The notes beneath the pieces were generated by a model. The model was not told the DNA's origin. It saw nothing but the letters and a program-made list of their open reading frames with translations, and did not search any database. From Flavobacteriaceae bacterium UBA6231 (GTDB lineage Bacteria; Bacteroidota; Bacteroidia; Flavobacteriales; Flavobacteriaceae): 21,639 nucleotides of DNA. Made by a program: the position numbers and the translations under genes. The first letter of the stretch is position 1; each line of letters starts with the position of its first letter. Below are positions 7,531-15,307 of the stretch, one piece after another. The stretch lies in the NCBI GenBank assembly GCA_002441545.1, contig DJWL01000199.1:1-21639 (forward strand), in the 5' to 3' direction.

Positions 7531-8614
7531 TTTCTTTTTAAGAATTTCTTTTATCTTAATTTCCTCATTCATTTTTGGTTGCAAAAGTGTTAAAACAGTC
7601 AACAATGAAAATTTAAAAGTTAAATTTTTAAGTGAATATATTTTGCCTGAAAGCATATTTGTTAACAATACTCAGGTAGGCGGATTATCAGGTATTGATT
7701 TTTATGATGGAACGTATTATTTAGTTTGTGATGATTCTGATAATCCAAGAATTTATGAAGCGTCAATCACTCTTGATAATACTCAAATTTCTAAAGTTAA
7801 TGTAGACAAAGTTCTTCTTATAAAAAGCACTTCAGATTTTCTGGATTTAGAGTCAATAAGATTTGATGGTCAGTCAAATACAATACTATTAACAAGTGAA
7901 GGCCATATTTTTAAGAAAAAAGACCCTTTATTTTTTAGTGTTAATGAAAGTGGAGATATAAAGGACAGATTTGCGATACCTGAATCATTTAAAGCAAACA
8001 GCTTACAAAAACCAAGACATAATGCCACATTAGAAGGCTTATGCATTGACTTCAATAAAAAAGGGTATTGGTTGGGAATGGAATTGCCTTTAGAAGTTGA
8101 TGGACCAGAGCCTCAATTAGAAATTACAAAATCGCCAGTTAGAATTACCTTTATAAATTCTGAAACTAAAAAGCCTGAAAAACAATTCGGATGTTACTTA
8201 GATCCGATTGCTAAAAAGCCGCTTTCAAATTTTTCAGTCAATGGACTTACTGATTTATTGGAATATGCCGAAAACAAATTTTTAGTTTTAGAACGTAGTT
8301 ATTCAAGTGGATTAGGAAACCAAGGAAACACTATTAAATTATTTAAAGTAGATGCCTCAAATGCTACAAATACTTTAAAGATAAATAGTTTAGCTAACAC
8401 AGACTTCACTTCAGCAAAAAAAGAATTGCTTTTGAATTTTGAAAGTATAAGAGACAAATTAACAGAGAACTCTATTGATAATATAGAAGGGATTACTTTT
8501 GGGCCTAAATTACCAAATGGGCATAAGTCTTTAATAGTAATTTCTGATAATAATTTTAATACACAAGGAAAACAATTAAATCAATTTATATTGCTGGAAC
8601 TTACAGAGGATTAA
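7523..8614 (+). CDS. Phytase/esterase-like beta-propeller lipoprotein
   Basis: A 363-residue protein with a lipoprotein signal: a hydrophobic N-terminus and lipobox-like FIFGC with C20 as the predicted lipidated cysteine. The mature part resembles the family named esterase-like activity of phytase: GGLSGIDFYDGTYYLVCDD near 53-71, then repeated Glu-centred motifs DLESIRFDG, NATLEGLCID and DNIEGITFGP, and the closing SLIVISDNNFN. These are compatible with a propeller of six or so blades. Substrate is unknown and true phytase activity should not be assumed. The start overlaps the carbonic anhydrase stop by eight bases, suggesting translational coupling. It converges on murI with only three bases between stop codons and no terminator. 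Confidence 0.8.
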   Translation: MNNFFLRISFILISSFIFGCKSVKTVNNENLKVKFLSEYILPESIFVNNTQVGGLSGIDFYDGTYYLVCDDSDNPRIYEASITLDNTQISKVNVDKVLLIKSTSDFLDLESIRFDGQSNTILLTSEGHIFKKKDPLFFSVNESGDIKDRFAIPESFKANSLQKPRHNATLEGLCIDFNKKGYWLGMELPLEVDGPEPQLEITKSPVRITFINSETKKPEKQFGCYLDPIAKKPLSNFSVNGLTDLLEYAENKFLVLERSYSSGLGNQGNTIKLFKVDASNATNTLKINSLANTDFTSAKKELLLNFESIRDKLTENSIDNIEGITFGPKLPNGHKSLIVISDNNFNTQGKQLNQFILLELTED

Positions 8615-8617
8615 TTT

Positions 8618-9397
8618 TTAAAAAGCTAAATAATTTACATCAAATTCATTATCTAAAATAGATTTTAAAATTTCTGGATTCCCATTTGTAAAAAATTGAT
8701 TTTTAGGATTTAAAATAGATGTATTAAGTAAGTTGTTTTTTTCTAAAATAGCTTTTGTTTGTCTTGCTACAGCTTCGCCAGAATCAATTATCTTTACATG
8801 TTTTGGTAGTAACTCTAATAATAAAGGCATGAGATAGGGGTAATGAGTACAGCCTAAAACCAGATAATCAATGTTAGCATCTAGCATTGGTTTTAAATAA
8901 ATTTTCAAAAGATTTTTCATTTCTTCAGAATCTATTTTCCCCATTTCAATTAATTCTACCAATCCTTCTCCAACTTGCTCTATTACCTTTAAACCATGAG
9001 CATATAAACTTGTAGTTGTATTGAATAATTCACTAGTTAGTGTTCCTTTAGTTGCTAAAATACCAACAGCTTTTGTTTTCGAATTTAAAGCAGCTGGTTT
9101 AATAGCTGGTTCAATTCCAATAAACGGAATTTGATAATTTTTTCGTAATAAACTAATAGCATTTGTTGTAGCAGTGTTACAAGCAACCACAATAAGTTTG
9201 CATCCTTTATTAATTAAATATTCGGTGTTTTTTATGCTTAAATTAATAATGGCCTCTTTCCCTTTTGGGCCATAGGGAGCATTTGCACTATCTGCCAAGT
9301 ATATGGTGTTTTCATGAGGTAAAAGCATGTTAATTTCTTTCCATATGGAAGAGCCACCAATACCAGAATCAAAAATGCCAATAGGATTATTATTCAT
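8618..9397 (-). CDS. murI: Glutamate racemase
   Basis: MurI interconverts L- and D-glutamate in the cytoplasm, supplying D-Glu for the second residue of the peptidoglycan stem peptide. The 259-residue protein shows the opening PIGIFDSGIGGSSIWKEI, the substrate-contacting ADSANAPYG, and both catalytic cysteines: C73 in VACNTATTNA and C183 in LGCTHYPYL. Length matches the family. The ATG at 9397 (MNNNPIGIFDSG) is preferred over a TTG three codons upstream. It is the last gene of the minus-strand envelope cluster but is separated from ompH by a good terminator, with a TATTTTTG element right after it, so it probably has its own transcript with almost no leader. Confidence 0.96.
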   Translation of the reverse strand: MNNNPIGIFDSGIGGSSIWKEINMLLPHENTIYLADSANAPYGPKGKEAIINLSIKNTEYLINKGCKLIVVACNTATTNAISLLRKNYQIPFIGIEPAIKPAALNSKTKAVGILATKGTLTSELFNTTTSLYAHGLKVIEQVGEGLVELIEMGKIDSEEMKNLLKIYLKPMLDANIDYLVLGCTHYPYLMPLLLELLPKHVKIIDSGEAVARQTKAILEKNNLLNTSILNPKNQFFTNGNPEILKSILDNEFDVNYLAF

Positions 9398-9403
9398 ATC
9401 TAA

Positions 9404-9411
9404 CAAAAATA
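9404..9411 (-). promoter_or_regulatory. Candidate -7 promoter element for murI inside the ompH terminator T-tract
   Basis: The minus strand reads TATTTTTG, an exact TAnnTTTG match, formed by the T-rich end of the preceding terminator. It ends seven bases before the murI ATG, predicting a leader of zero to a few bases. No -33 TTG was found at normal spacing, and T-rich tracts can match by chance. Confidence 0.35.
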
Positions 9412-9439
9412 AAAAAGCTGCTTAGTAAAAAGCAGCTTT
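9405..9439 (-). terminator. Rho-independent terminator of the ompH genes
   Basis: On the minus strand a 9-bp perfect stem, AAAGCTGCT with AGCAGCTTT (9431-9439 and 9414-9422), encloses an eight-base loop and is followed by a T-rich tract TTTATTTTTG. It lies about 25 bases after the short ompH stop and would end the bamA-ompH-ompH transcript before murI. Confidence 0.82.
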
Positions 9440-9464
9440 ATATGAAATAATTTAACTGAAAAAA

Positions 9465-9971
9465 TTAGATACCTAATTCTTTTTTAACGTCGTCAAGTAA
9501 ATTTTTACCATCTGTTAATATAACTACACCTTGTGAAGCATCTAAAACATAATCAAAACCTTGAGCTCTTGATACTTTTAAAATGGCAGCCTTTGCTTTT
9601 TCTGTAATTGGTTTTAAAAGATCCATTTCTTTAGTTTGCATGTCTTGTTGGGCTTGACTTTGATATTGTCTGATGTTATCTTGCATTCCTTGAATTTCTT
9701 GACCTCTTTTTGCGTTCTCCTCATCTGTTTTAGTAGGAGCTTCAGCTTCATATTGTTTTACTTTGTTTTGAAATTCAGTAGCCATATTTTGAATTTCTGC
9801 TTGATATGATTTTGTTAAAGTTTCAAGCTGTGTCTGAGCTGCTTTATATTCTGGCATTGCAGTTATTAAATCTTGGGTATTTATATGTGCAACTTTACTT
9901 TGTGCTTGTGTAAAACTTACAGTCCCTATACATAGTGCTGTTGCTAATAAAAGTGTTTTTAATTGTTTCAT
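9465..9971 (-). CDS. OmpH/Skp family periplasmic chaperone (short paralogue)
   Basis: A 168-residue periplasmic chaperone of the Skp/OmpH type, which holds unfolded outer-membrane proteins for the BAM complex. There is a signal peptide (about 1-23, ending FTQAQ), the family opening KVAHINTQDLITAMPEYKAA, long coiled-coil arms (about 45-125, rich in Gln, Lys and Glu), and the closing KAAILKVSRAQGFDYVLDAS that forms the body domain with the N-terminal strand. Length is close to classical Skp. It follows the longer paralogue by 29 bases, downstream of bamA, as in many Bacteroidota. A terminator follows. Confidence 0.93.
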   Translation of the reverse strand: MKQLKTLLLATALCIGTVSFTQAQSKVAHINTQDLITAMPEYKAAQTQLETLTKSYQAEIQNMATEFQNKVKQYEAEAPTKTDEENAKRGQEIQGMQDNIRQYQSQAQQDMQTKEMDLLKPITEKAKAAILKVSRAQGFDYVLDASQGVVILTDGKNLLDDVKKELGI

Positions 9972-10000
9972 TTTTAAAAAGTGTTAACTGTTATGATTTA

Positions 10001-11014
10001 TTAATTGTTATTGTTTATACTATCTTTTGCTTTTTGCCTGTCTTCTAAAACTTTCTTTTTTCTAGCTTCAAGTTCTTTTATTCTAGCTTCTCTTTCTGCT
10101 AATTTTTTAAGTCTGTTTTCTTCTATAAGTTGTTCTCTAGTTTTAGTTTCAGAAACTTTAGCTTCTGTTGATTTCTCTGAAGTTGTTGTCGAGTCTTTTT
10201 TAGTTTCTGATTCTAAAGTTTCAGAGGTTTTATTTCTAGCATCCAATTTTTCTTGCTTAGCTTTTTCTCTATCTTCTAATATTTTTTGACGCCTTGCTTC
10301 TGCTTCTAATTTTTTAGCTTCGCGAGCTGCTAAAATTTCTTGTCTTCTTTTTTCAACTGCACTTTCTCTTTCTACCTTTTTTTCTTGTAAAGCCTTCTCA
10401 CGCTCTTCAAGTTCTTCATTTATTTCTGGTATTAACTCTTCGTCTTGTGCGGCTTGTTTTTCTGCTTTTGTTTGTGCTTGTTCACGTTTTGATGATCTGG
10501 TAATACTTCTTAATATTTGCTCACTTAAATCAAATTGCTTTGCCGAGTAGAGCATGGTTGCATCAGAAGATTTATCAAAAACAAAATCATATTTTTTTTG
10601 TCCGGCTAAATCTTGCACTGCAGCAAAAATTTGATCTTGAATAGGCTGCATTAATTGTTGTTTTTGAATCATTAAATCACCGTTTGGTCCAAATCTTTTT
10701 TGTTGGTAATCTAATATTTCTTTTTCTTCAAATGCTATATCTTCTTCACGTTCTTCAATAAGCTCTTTGGTTAAAAGGGCTTTTTCGTTACTTAAATCTT
10801 TTCTTTTTTGTTCAATTCCAGCTAATTTTTCGTCTATTTCATTTTTCCATTTAATAACCTTATCATTTAATTGAGCTGTTGCTTCTTGATATTCTGGAAC
10901 CTTTTCTAAGATATATTCGGTGTCTATATATGCTATTCTAACTCCTCTTTGAGCATGAGTTGAAAAGTTAATAATAAACACAAATGTCAGTAAAAAAAGA
11001 ACGTTAGTTTTCAT
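10001..11014 (-). CDS. OmpH/Skp family protein with long charged coiled-coil tail
   Basis: A 337-residue protein, roughly twice the usual Skp length. A signal peptide (about 1-21, THAQ) leads into a standard OmpH domain (about 23-172): RIAYIDTEYILEKVPEYQEA, coiled-coil arms, then KKYDFVFDKSSDATMLYSA. Residues about 173-337 are an added tail of almost pure Glu, Lys, Arg, Ala and Gln heptads broken by a Ser/Thr-rich hinge near 263-293. Two segments of the tail (231-254 and 308-331) are imperfect copies of each other. It lies 178 bases after bamA with its own promoter-like site in the gap. Chaperone function for the first half is a family inference; the tail's role is unknown. Confidence 0.9.
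   Translation of the reverse strand: MKTNVLFLLTFVFIINFSTHAQRGVRIAYIDTEYILEKVPEYQEATAQLNDKVIKWKNEIDEKLAGIEQKRKDLSNEKALLTKELIEEREEDIAFEEKEILDYQQKRFGPNGDLMIQKQQLMQPIQDQIFAAVQDLAGQKKYDFVFDKSSDATMLYSAKQFDLSEQILRSITRSSKREQAQTKAEKQAAQDEELIPEINEELEEREKALQEKKVERESAVEKRRQEILAAREAKKLEAEARRQKILEDREKAKQEKLDARNKTSETLESETKKDSTTTSEKSTEAKVSETKTREQLIEENRLKKLAEREARIKELEARKKKVLEDRQKAKDSINNNN
10022..10324 (-). repeat. Imperfect internal duplication in the long OmpH tail
   Basis: Residues 231-254 (bases 10253-10324) and 308-331 (bases 10022-10093) align without gaps at 15 of 24 identities. Shared residues include REA at the start, then EAR, LEDR and KAK near the end. The copies are separated by a Ser/Thr/Glu-rich linker. 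Low-complexity composition favours chance similarity, but the shared LEDR-KAK endings suggest real duplication. Confidence 0.6.
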
Positions 11015-11192
11015 GTGCCTGTTTTTATAATTTTTATAATTTTTTGGTTATAAATTCTAAAAACGACAGATAATCACTATTGAATTCTGTCACCTTTTGA
11101 ATTGACTTTTCAAAATTAACGAAATTTAATCTTAAAAATTTCAATTCTTGCTCCAAATCCTCAAAGTATTATTAGAAAATATCGTGCCAAAA
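11015..11192 (-). promoter_or_regulatory. bamA-ompH intergenic region with candidate promoter
   Basis: The minus strand carries TTG (11142-11144), a 23-base spacer, and TAATTTTG (11111-11118), an exact -7 element with spacing at the upper end of the Bacteroidota range. The predicted leader before the ompH ATG is about 90 bases. No hairpin terminator for bamA was seen, so the ompH genes may be transcribed both by read-through and from this site. Confidence 0.45.
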
Positions 11193-13766
11193 TTAAAATT
11201 GTTGACCAATTATGAAATGAGTTTCCCAACCATGTTTCTTGGTTTCTCCAGGAAGAGGATCAAATCCATGACCGAAATCTATACCTAATAAACCAAATGC
11301 AGGCATGAAAATTCGAATACCTAATCCAGCTGAACGATAAACATTAAATGGATTATAATCTTTAAAATTATTGTAAGATGACCCACCTTCTAAAAATCCT
11401 AGAGCATAAATTTTAGCTGAAGCCTTTAAAGTAATAGGATAACGAAGTTCTAAAGAAAATTTATTATAAATAGTACCACCGTCTTGATCTGATAACGATT
11501 GATTTGGATAGCCACGTAAAGCTATAGTTTCTCTACCATCTAAGCTATAACTTCCTAAGCCATCGCCTCCAACAAAAAATCTTTCGAAAGGTATAACGCC
11601 TCTATCATTATTATATGCACCTAAAAATCCAAATTCAACACTAGGTCTTAAAACCAAATCTTTTGCTAGTTGGGTATACCAATCTACTTTAAAGTTAATT
11701 TTATAAAATTCTAACCACTTATAACGCTCTTGATCAATTTCACCAATTCTATCGGAAGCATTAGTTCTATCGTTTGTGCTTTGAGAGGCATCATCTCTAA
11801 TAACAATCAATCCATCGCGTTCATCTTTTAATGTGGTATAATCTACACCGTCAAATAAAGAATAAGGTATTGACATTTTAGCTGTAACGTTAAAATTTGA
11901 ACCGCCAGTTGGATAAATAGGGTCGTTATAAGTGTTATTTCTATTTAAACCTACGGTGTATGATAAATTGTTTGCATAACCATCACCAAATGTAAATAGA
12001 CCGGTATTATAGTTGTTTAAATCATAACGTTGATAACTAATTGCTTGAGATAAGGTAAAATAATCATCAGGTACTGATAAACGTTTTGCTAAACCGAAGG
12101 TTATACCTGTAATGTTGAAACTTTTACTTTTATCGGCATTTCTGGTTTGATAATTATATAAAAATTGTTTTGTATGCGATATGGATGTTGAAAATTGCAT
12201 TGGTTTTTTACCACCTAACCAAGGTTCAGAAAATGAAAAACTGTAAGTTTGGTAAAAACGGCTTGCTTGCAAACGTAATGCTAATTTTTGCCCATCACCC
12301 ATTGGGATTGGTTTGTAAGCATCTTTTTTAAAGATATCTTTAATAGAAAAATTATTAAAAGATAATCCCAGCGTACCAATAAAACCGCCGCCACCATAAC
12401 CTCCTTGCAATTCTATTTGGCTTGATCCTGTTTCTTTAACAGAATATTCCATATCTATAGTGCCTTCATTTGGGTTAGGATTGTTAAAATTTGGAGAAAT
12501 TTCTTGTGCATCAAAAAATCCTAACTGGCCTAATTCTCTAACCGTTCTAACTACATTTGCTTTACTGTATAATTGACCTGGACGAGTACGTAATTCACGA
12601 TAAATAACATGGTCATTAGTTTTGTCGTTTCCAACAACACTTACATTATTGAAATAAGCAGGCTTGCCTTCAATAATTCTTATTTCCATATCAATAACAT
12701 TGTTTTCAGCACCAACTTCAACAGGGTTTATTGAAGAAAACAAATAGCCATTATTTTGGTATAGGTTAGTGATATCTAATCCATCAGGTTTTGAATTGTC
12801 TGCAATATGTTTTTGAAGTAAAACGCCATTGTAGGTGTCTCCTTTTTTTATGCGTAACATTCTACTTAATTGCTCATTGGAATAAACAGTGTTTCCAATA
12901 AATGAGATATCACCAAAGGTGTATTTTTCACCTTCAATAACCTTGATATGTAGTGATACCGTTTTATCATTATTAGTAATTAAGCTATCAGATATAATAC
13001 GTGCATCTCTATAACCATTCTCTTTGTATTTGTCAACAACACTTGATAAATCTTTTTGGTAAGCAGAATCAATAAATTTTGAACGTTTTAAAATTCGAAG
13101 GCGATTAATTTTTTTTGTGTTTTTCATACTTTTTCTAAGTTTTTTATCACTTAGAATGTCATTGCCTTCAAATACTATATCTTTTACTTTTACTTTTTCA
13201 CCTTTATCTATATTTAAAACCATATTTACTCTGGCTTTTTGTATAGAATCTTTAACTTCAATGGTATTAATGTTAATTTTTGAATTTAAATAACCTTCCT
13301 TTTTATATTTAGTAGCTAGGAAATTTTTAGTGGTTGTAATAAGGTTTTCTGTTACTTTAACGCCTTTGTTAAGTTTATTGTCTTTTATGATACCTTCAAC
13401 CTTTCCTTTTTTAACACCATTTATTTTTATTTCATTAAGTTCGGGTAAATCAGAGAGTCTTATTTCTAGATAAGCAACATTGTCTTCTATTTTAGTAATA
13501 AATATTTCTATATCGCTAAAAAGTTTAGAGTTCCAAAGTTTTTTTATGGCATTACTAATGTCTTCACCAGGAATAGTCATTTCTTTTCCTTTGCTCAAAC
13601 CAGAGTAAGTAACTATGGTTTGTTCACTAAAACTTGAATTGCCTGAAACAGAAACACCTCCTAGAACGTATTTTTTACCTGCATTATAAGTAATCTCTTG
13701 TGATTGAATATTAATACTGCATATAAAAATTAAAATTGTGATGCAGTGTTTAAAGTATGTTTTCAA
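11193..13766 (-). CDS. bamA: Outer-membrane protein assembly factor BamA
   Basis: BamA is the Omp85 core of the BAM complex and inserts beta-barrel proteins into the outer membrane. After a signal peptide (ending NIQSQ) come tandem POTRA domains, visible as repeated G.VSVSGNSSFSE, VKVKDIVFEGND, YTFGDISFIGNTVYSNEQL and AYFNNVSVVGND segments to about residue 440. A 16-strand barrel follows, with the L6 motif as RGYPNQ near residue 751 and a C-terminal Phe. The longest open frame starts at 13907 but overlaps uppS. The TTG at 13766, 10 bases after the uppS stop, gives MKTYFKHCITILIFICS, a normal signal peptide and 857 residues, and is preferred. A GTG at 13793 is an alternative. Downstream of uppS in one operon. 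Confidence 0.95.
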   Translation of the reverse strand: MKTYFKHCITILIFICSINIQSQEITYNAGKKYVLGGVSVSGNSSFSEQTIVTYSGLSKGKEMTIPGEDISNAIKKLWNSKLFSDIEIFITKIEDNVAYLEIRLSDLPELNEIKINGVKKGKVEGIIKDNKLNKGVKVTENLITTTKNFLATKYKKEGYLNSKININTIEVKDSIQKARVNMVLNIDKGEKVKVKDIVFEGNDILSDKKLRKSMKNTKKINRLRILKRSKFIDSAYQKDLSSVVDKYKENGYRDARIISDSLITNNDKTVSLHIKVIEGEKYTFGDISFIGNTVYSNEQLSRMLRIKKGDTYNGVLLQKHIADNSKPDGLDITNLYQNNGYLFSSINPVEVGAENNVIDMEIRIIEGKPAYFNNVSVVGNDKTNDHVIYRELRTRPGQLYSKANVVRTVRELGQLGFFDAQEISPNFNNPNPNEGTIDMEYSVKETGSSQIELQGGYGGGGFIGTLGLSFNNFSIKDIFKKDAYKPIPMGDGQKLALRLQASRFYQTYSFSFSEPWLGGKKPMQFSTSISHTKQFLYNYQTRNADKSKSFNITGITFGLAKRLSVPDDYFTLSQAISYQRYDLNNYNTGLFTFGDGYANNLSYTVGLNRNNTYNDPIYPTGGSNFNVTAKMSIPYSLFDGVDYTTLKDERDGLIVIRDDASQSTNDRTNASDRIGEIDQERYKWLEFYKINFKVDWYTQLAKDLVLRPSVEFGFLGAYNNDRGVIPFERFFVGGDGLGSYSLDGRETIALRGYPNQSLSDQDGGTIYNKFSLELRYPITLKASAKIYALGFLEGGSSYNNFKDYNPFNVYRSAGLGIRIFMPAFGLLGIDFGHGFDPLPGETKKHGWETHFIIGQQF

Positions 13767-13776
13767 TAGTAATATA

Positions 13777-14517
13777 TTAGCTAATTTGTTCACTTGTTTT
13801 CCCAAATCGTCGTTCTCTTTTTTGATATTCAATAATAGCTTTGTACAAATTTTCCTTTGTAAAATCTGGCCAAAGTGTATCTGTAAAATACAATTCGGCG
13901 TATGCAATTTGCCAAAGTAAAAAATTACTTATTCGTTGTTCCCCACTTGTTCTAATAAGTAAATCTACATCTGGTAAATTTCGCGTGTAAAGATGCTCAT
14001 TAATAATTGATTCATCAATTTTTTCGGGCGAAATTATATTATTTTTAACTTTAATGCTTATTTCTTTAATAGTGTTTATTAATTCTTCCCTAGAACCGTA
14101 GCTTAAAGCTACTGTTAAAGTCATTCTAGTGTTTAACTTTGTTTTTTCAATGACTTCTGTTAGTTCTTTATGAACTTTTGTTGGTAAAGAGTCCAAATTA
14201 CCTATTGTACAAAGTTTTATATTGTTATTATGAAGTGTATTAATTTCTTTTTTTAAAGAAGAAATTAAAAGTCTCATTAATGTCTGGACTTCTAATTTTG
14301 GTCTTTTCCAGTTTTCTGTTGAAAAAGCATAAAGGGTTAAGTTCTCAACTCCAAGTTCGGCACATCCTTCAACAACTTGTCTTACAGCTTTAGCGCCATT
14401 TTCATGGCCAAAAGTACGAGCCATTCCTAATTTTTTTGCCCACCTACCATTACCATCCATTATGATGGCTATATGTTTTGGTAATCTGTTTTCGTTTATG
14501 TTTTCTTTTAAACTCAT
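13777..14517 (-). CDS. uppS: Isoprenyl transferase / undecaprenyl diphosphate synthase
   Basis: A cis-prenyltransferase that condenses farnesyl diphosphate with isopentenyl diphosphates to the C55 lipid carrier of cell-wall synthesis. The 246-residue protein has the full signature: HIAIIMDGNGRWAKK with catalytic D21, the HENGAKAVRQVVEGCAELG helix, LYAFSTENWKRP, and the C-terminal LIRTSGEQRISNFLLWQ, AELYFTDTLWPDF and RERRFGK. Length is typical. The start lies three bases after the DUF6089 stop, and bamA starts 10 bases after its stop, so it is the middle gene of a tight envelope operon. It acts in the cytoplasm at the membrane. Confidence 0.97.
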   Translation of the reverse strand: MSLKENINENRLPKHIAIIMDGNGRWAKKLGMARTFGHENGAKAVRQVVEGCAELGVENLTLYAFSTENWKRPKLEVQTLMRLLISSLKKEINTLHNNNIKLCTIGNLDSLPTKVHKELTEVIEKTKLNTRMTLTVALSYGSREELINTIKEISIKVKNNIISPEKIDESIINEHLYTRNLPDVDLLIRTSGEQRISNFLLWQIAYAELYFTDTLWPDFTKENLYKAIIEYQKRERRFGKTSEQIS

Positions 14518-14520
14518 TGA

Positions 14521-15207
14521 TTAATTTGGGCAATAGCAAGGATTCTCTCCAAAAGTATATGTTAGTGTAAAACCAGTAAAGGTGTACCAATCATTATTAT
14601 TTTGATTTCCAAATCTATATGGTTGTAGCGTTTGGTCTTCAGGATAGCTTCCATCAATATTATCAGAAAAAGTAAAACGAGTTCCAATTTCAAACCCTAT
14701 AACAAAATTGTTTAAAAAGTTTGTTTTAAAGCCTAATGCCATAGGAATTCCAAATGCCCAACTTGAACCACTTTCTGCTGTTTGTAAGCCATTTAAAAAA
14801 TAATAATCGCGATGTCTTGCAACACTTATCCCTGAATAAAGATATGGTGTTGCTACTCTTCTACCTGTGTGTAAATTAAAATCGAAAAAAGTAAATTCCA
14901 TTCCAGCTGAAACTTCTAATAAATTTGCGTCGTATGAATAATCTCTTTGTATACGTCTAGGGTCGTCTGATTTATCATCATAAGCTTTTAAATCTGAATA
15001 TATTAAGGAAATTCTCCAAGAATGTCGAGAACTTTTATTCCATTTATATAAAATTCCAAGCGATGGAGCATTTGGTGAAATATAATTGGTAGCTCCAACA
15101 TCTCCAATAAGGTTACTGCCTCCAACAAAAACCCCAAGTTCGTTGATTTGGGATTGACTGAAATTTACACTTAAAAGACTTAATATAATTACGGCTATGT
15201 ACCTCAT
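14521..15207 (-). CDS. DUF6089 family probable outer-membrane beta-barrel protein
   Basis: A 228-residue protein with a signal peptide (about 1-19, ending FSQSQ) and the family opening INELGVFVGGSNLIGDVG. Alternating amphipathic strands and the aromatic-rich ending FTGFTLTYTFG suggest an 8- to 10-strand outer-membrane barrel. Biochemical role is unknown. Its regular position just before uppS and bamA in Bacteroidota makes a role in the envelope, or being a BAM client, plausible but unproven. Only three bases separate it from uppS. A promoter-like TTG/TATATTTG pair lies just upstream, so it probably heads the DUF6089-uppS-bamA transcript. Confidence 0.9.
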   Translation of the reverse strand: MRYIAVIILSLLSVNFSQSQINELGVFVGGSNLIGDVGATNYISPNAPSLGILYKWNKSSRHSWRISLIYSDLKAYDDKSDDPRRIQRDYSYDANLLEVSAGMEFTFFDFNLHTGRRVATPYLYSGISVARHRDYYFLNGLQTAESGSSWAFGIPMALGFKTNFLNNFVIGFEIGTRFTFSDNIDGSYPEDQTLQPYRFGNQNNNDWYTFTGFTLTYTFGENPCYCPN

Positions 15208-15224
15208 AGATATTCAAAAGTTTG

Positions 15225-15256
15225 CAAATATAATAAATAAGATTTGGTGAATACAA
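15225..15256 (-). promoter_or_regulatory. Candidate promoter for the DUF6089-uppS-bamA operon
   Basis: On the minus strand a TTG (15254-15256) is followed after 21 bases by TATATTTG (15225-15232), an exact TAnnTTTG match. The predicted start of transcription is about 14 bases before the ATG at 15207. Spacing, orientation and position all fit the Bacteroidota sigma factor consensus. Confidence 0.6.
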
Positions 15257-15307
15257 TTAGTATCTAATTGAATTAGTTTTAAAACATTAAATCTTGAAAA
15301 ATATTGC

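Noticed and set aside
10005..10289. 94-codon plus-strand frame rich in Ser, Leu and Phe
   Set aside because: Antisense shadow of the charged coiled-coil tail of the long OmpH, whose Glu/Lys/Arg codons read as Ser/Phe/Leu in reverse.
13767..13907. Extended bamA N-terminus overlapping uppS
   Set aside because: The extra residues derive from another frame of uppS and put a charged stretch before the signal peptide.
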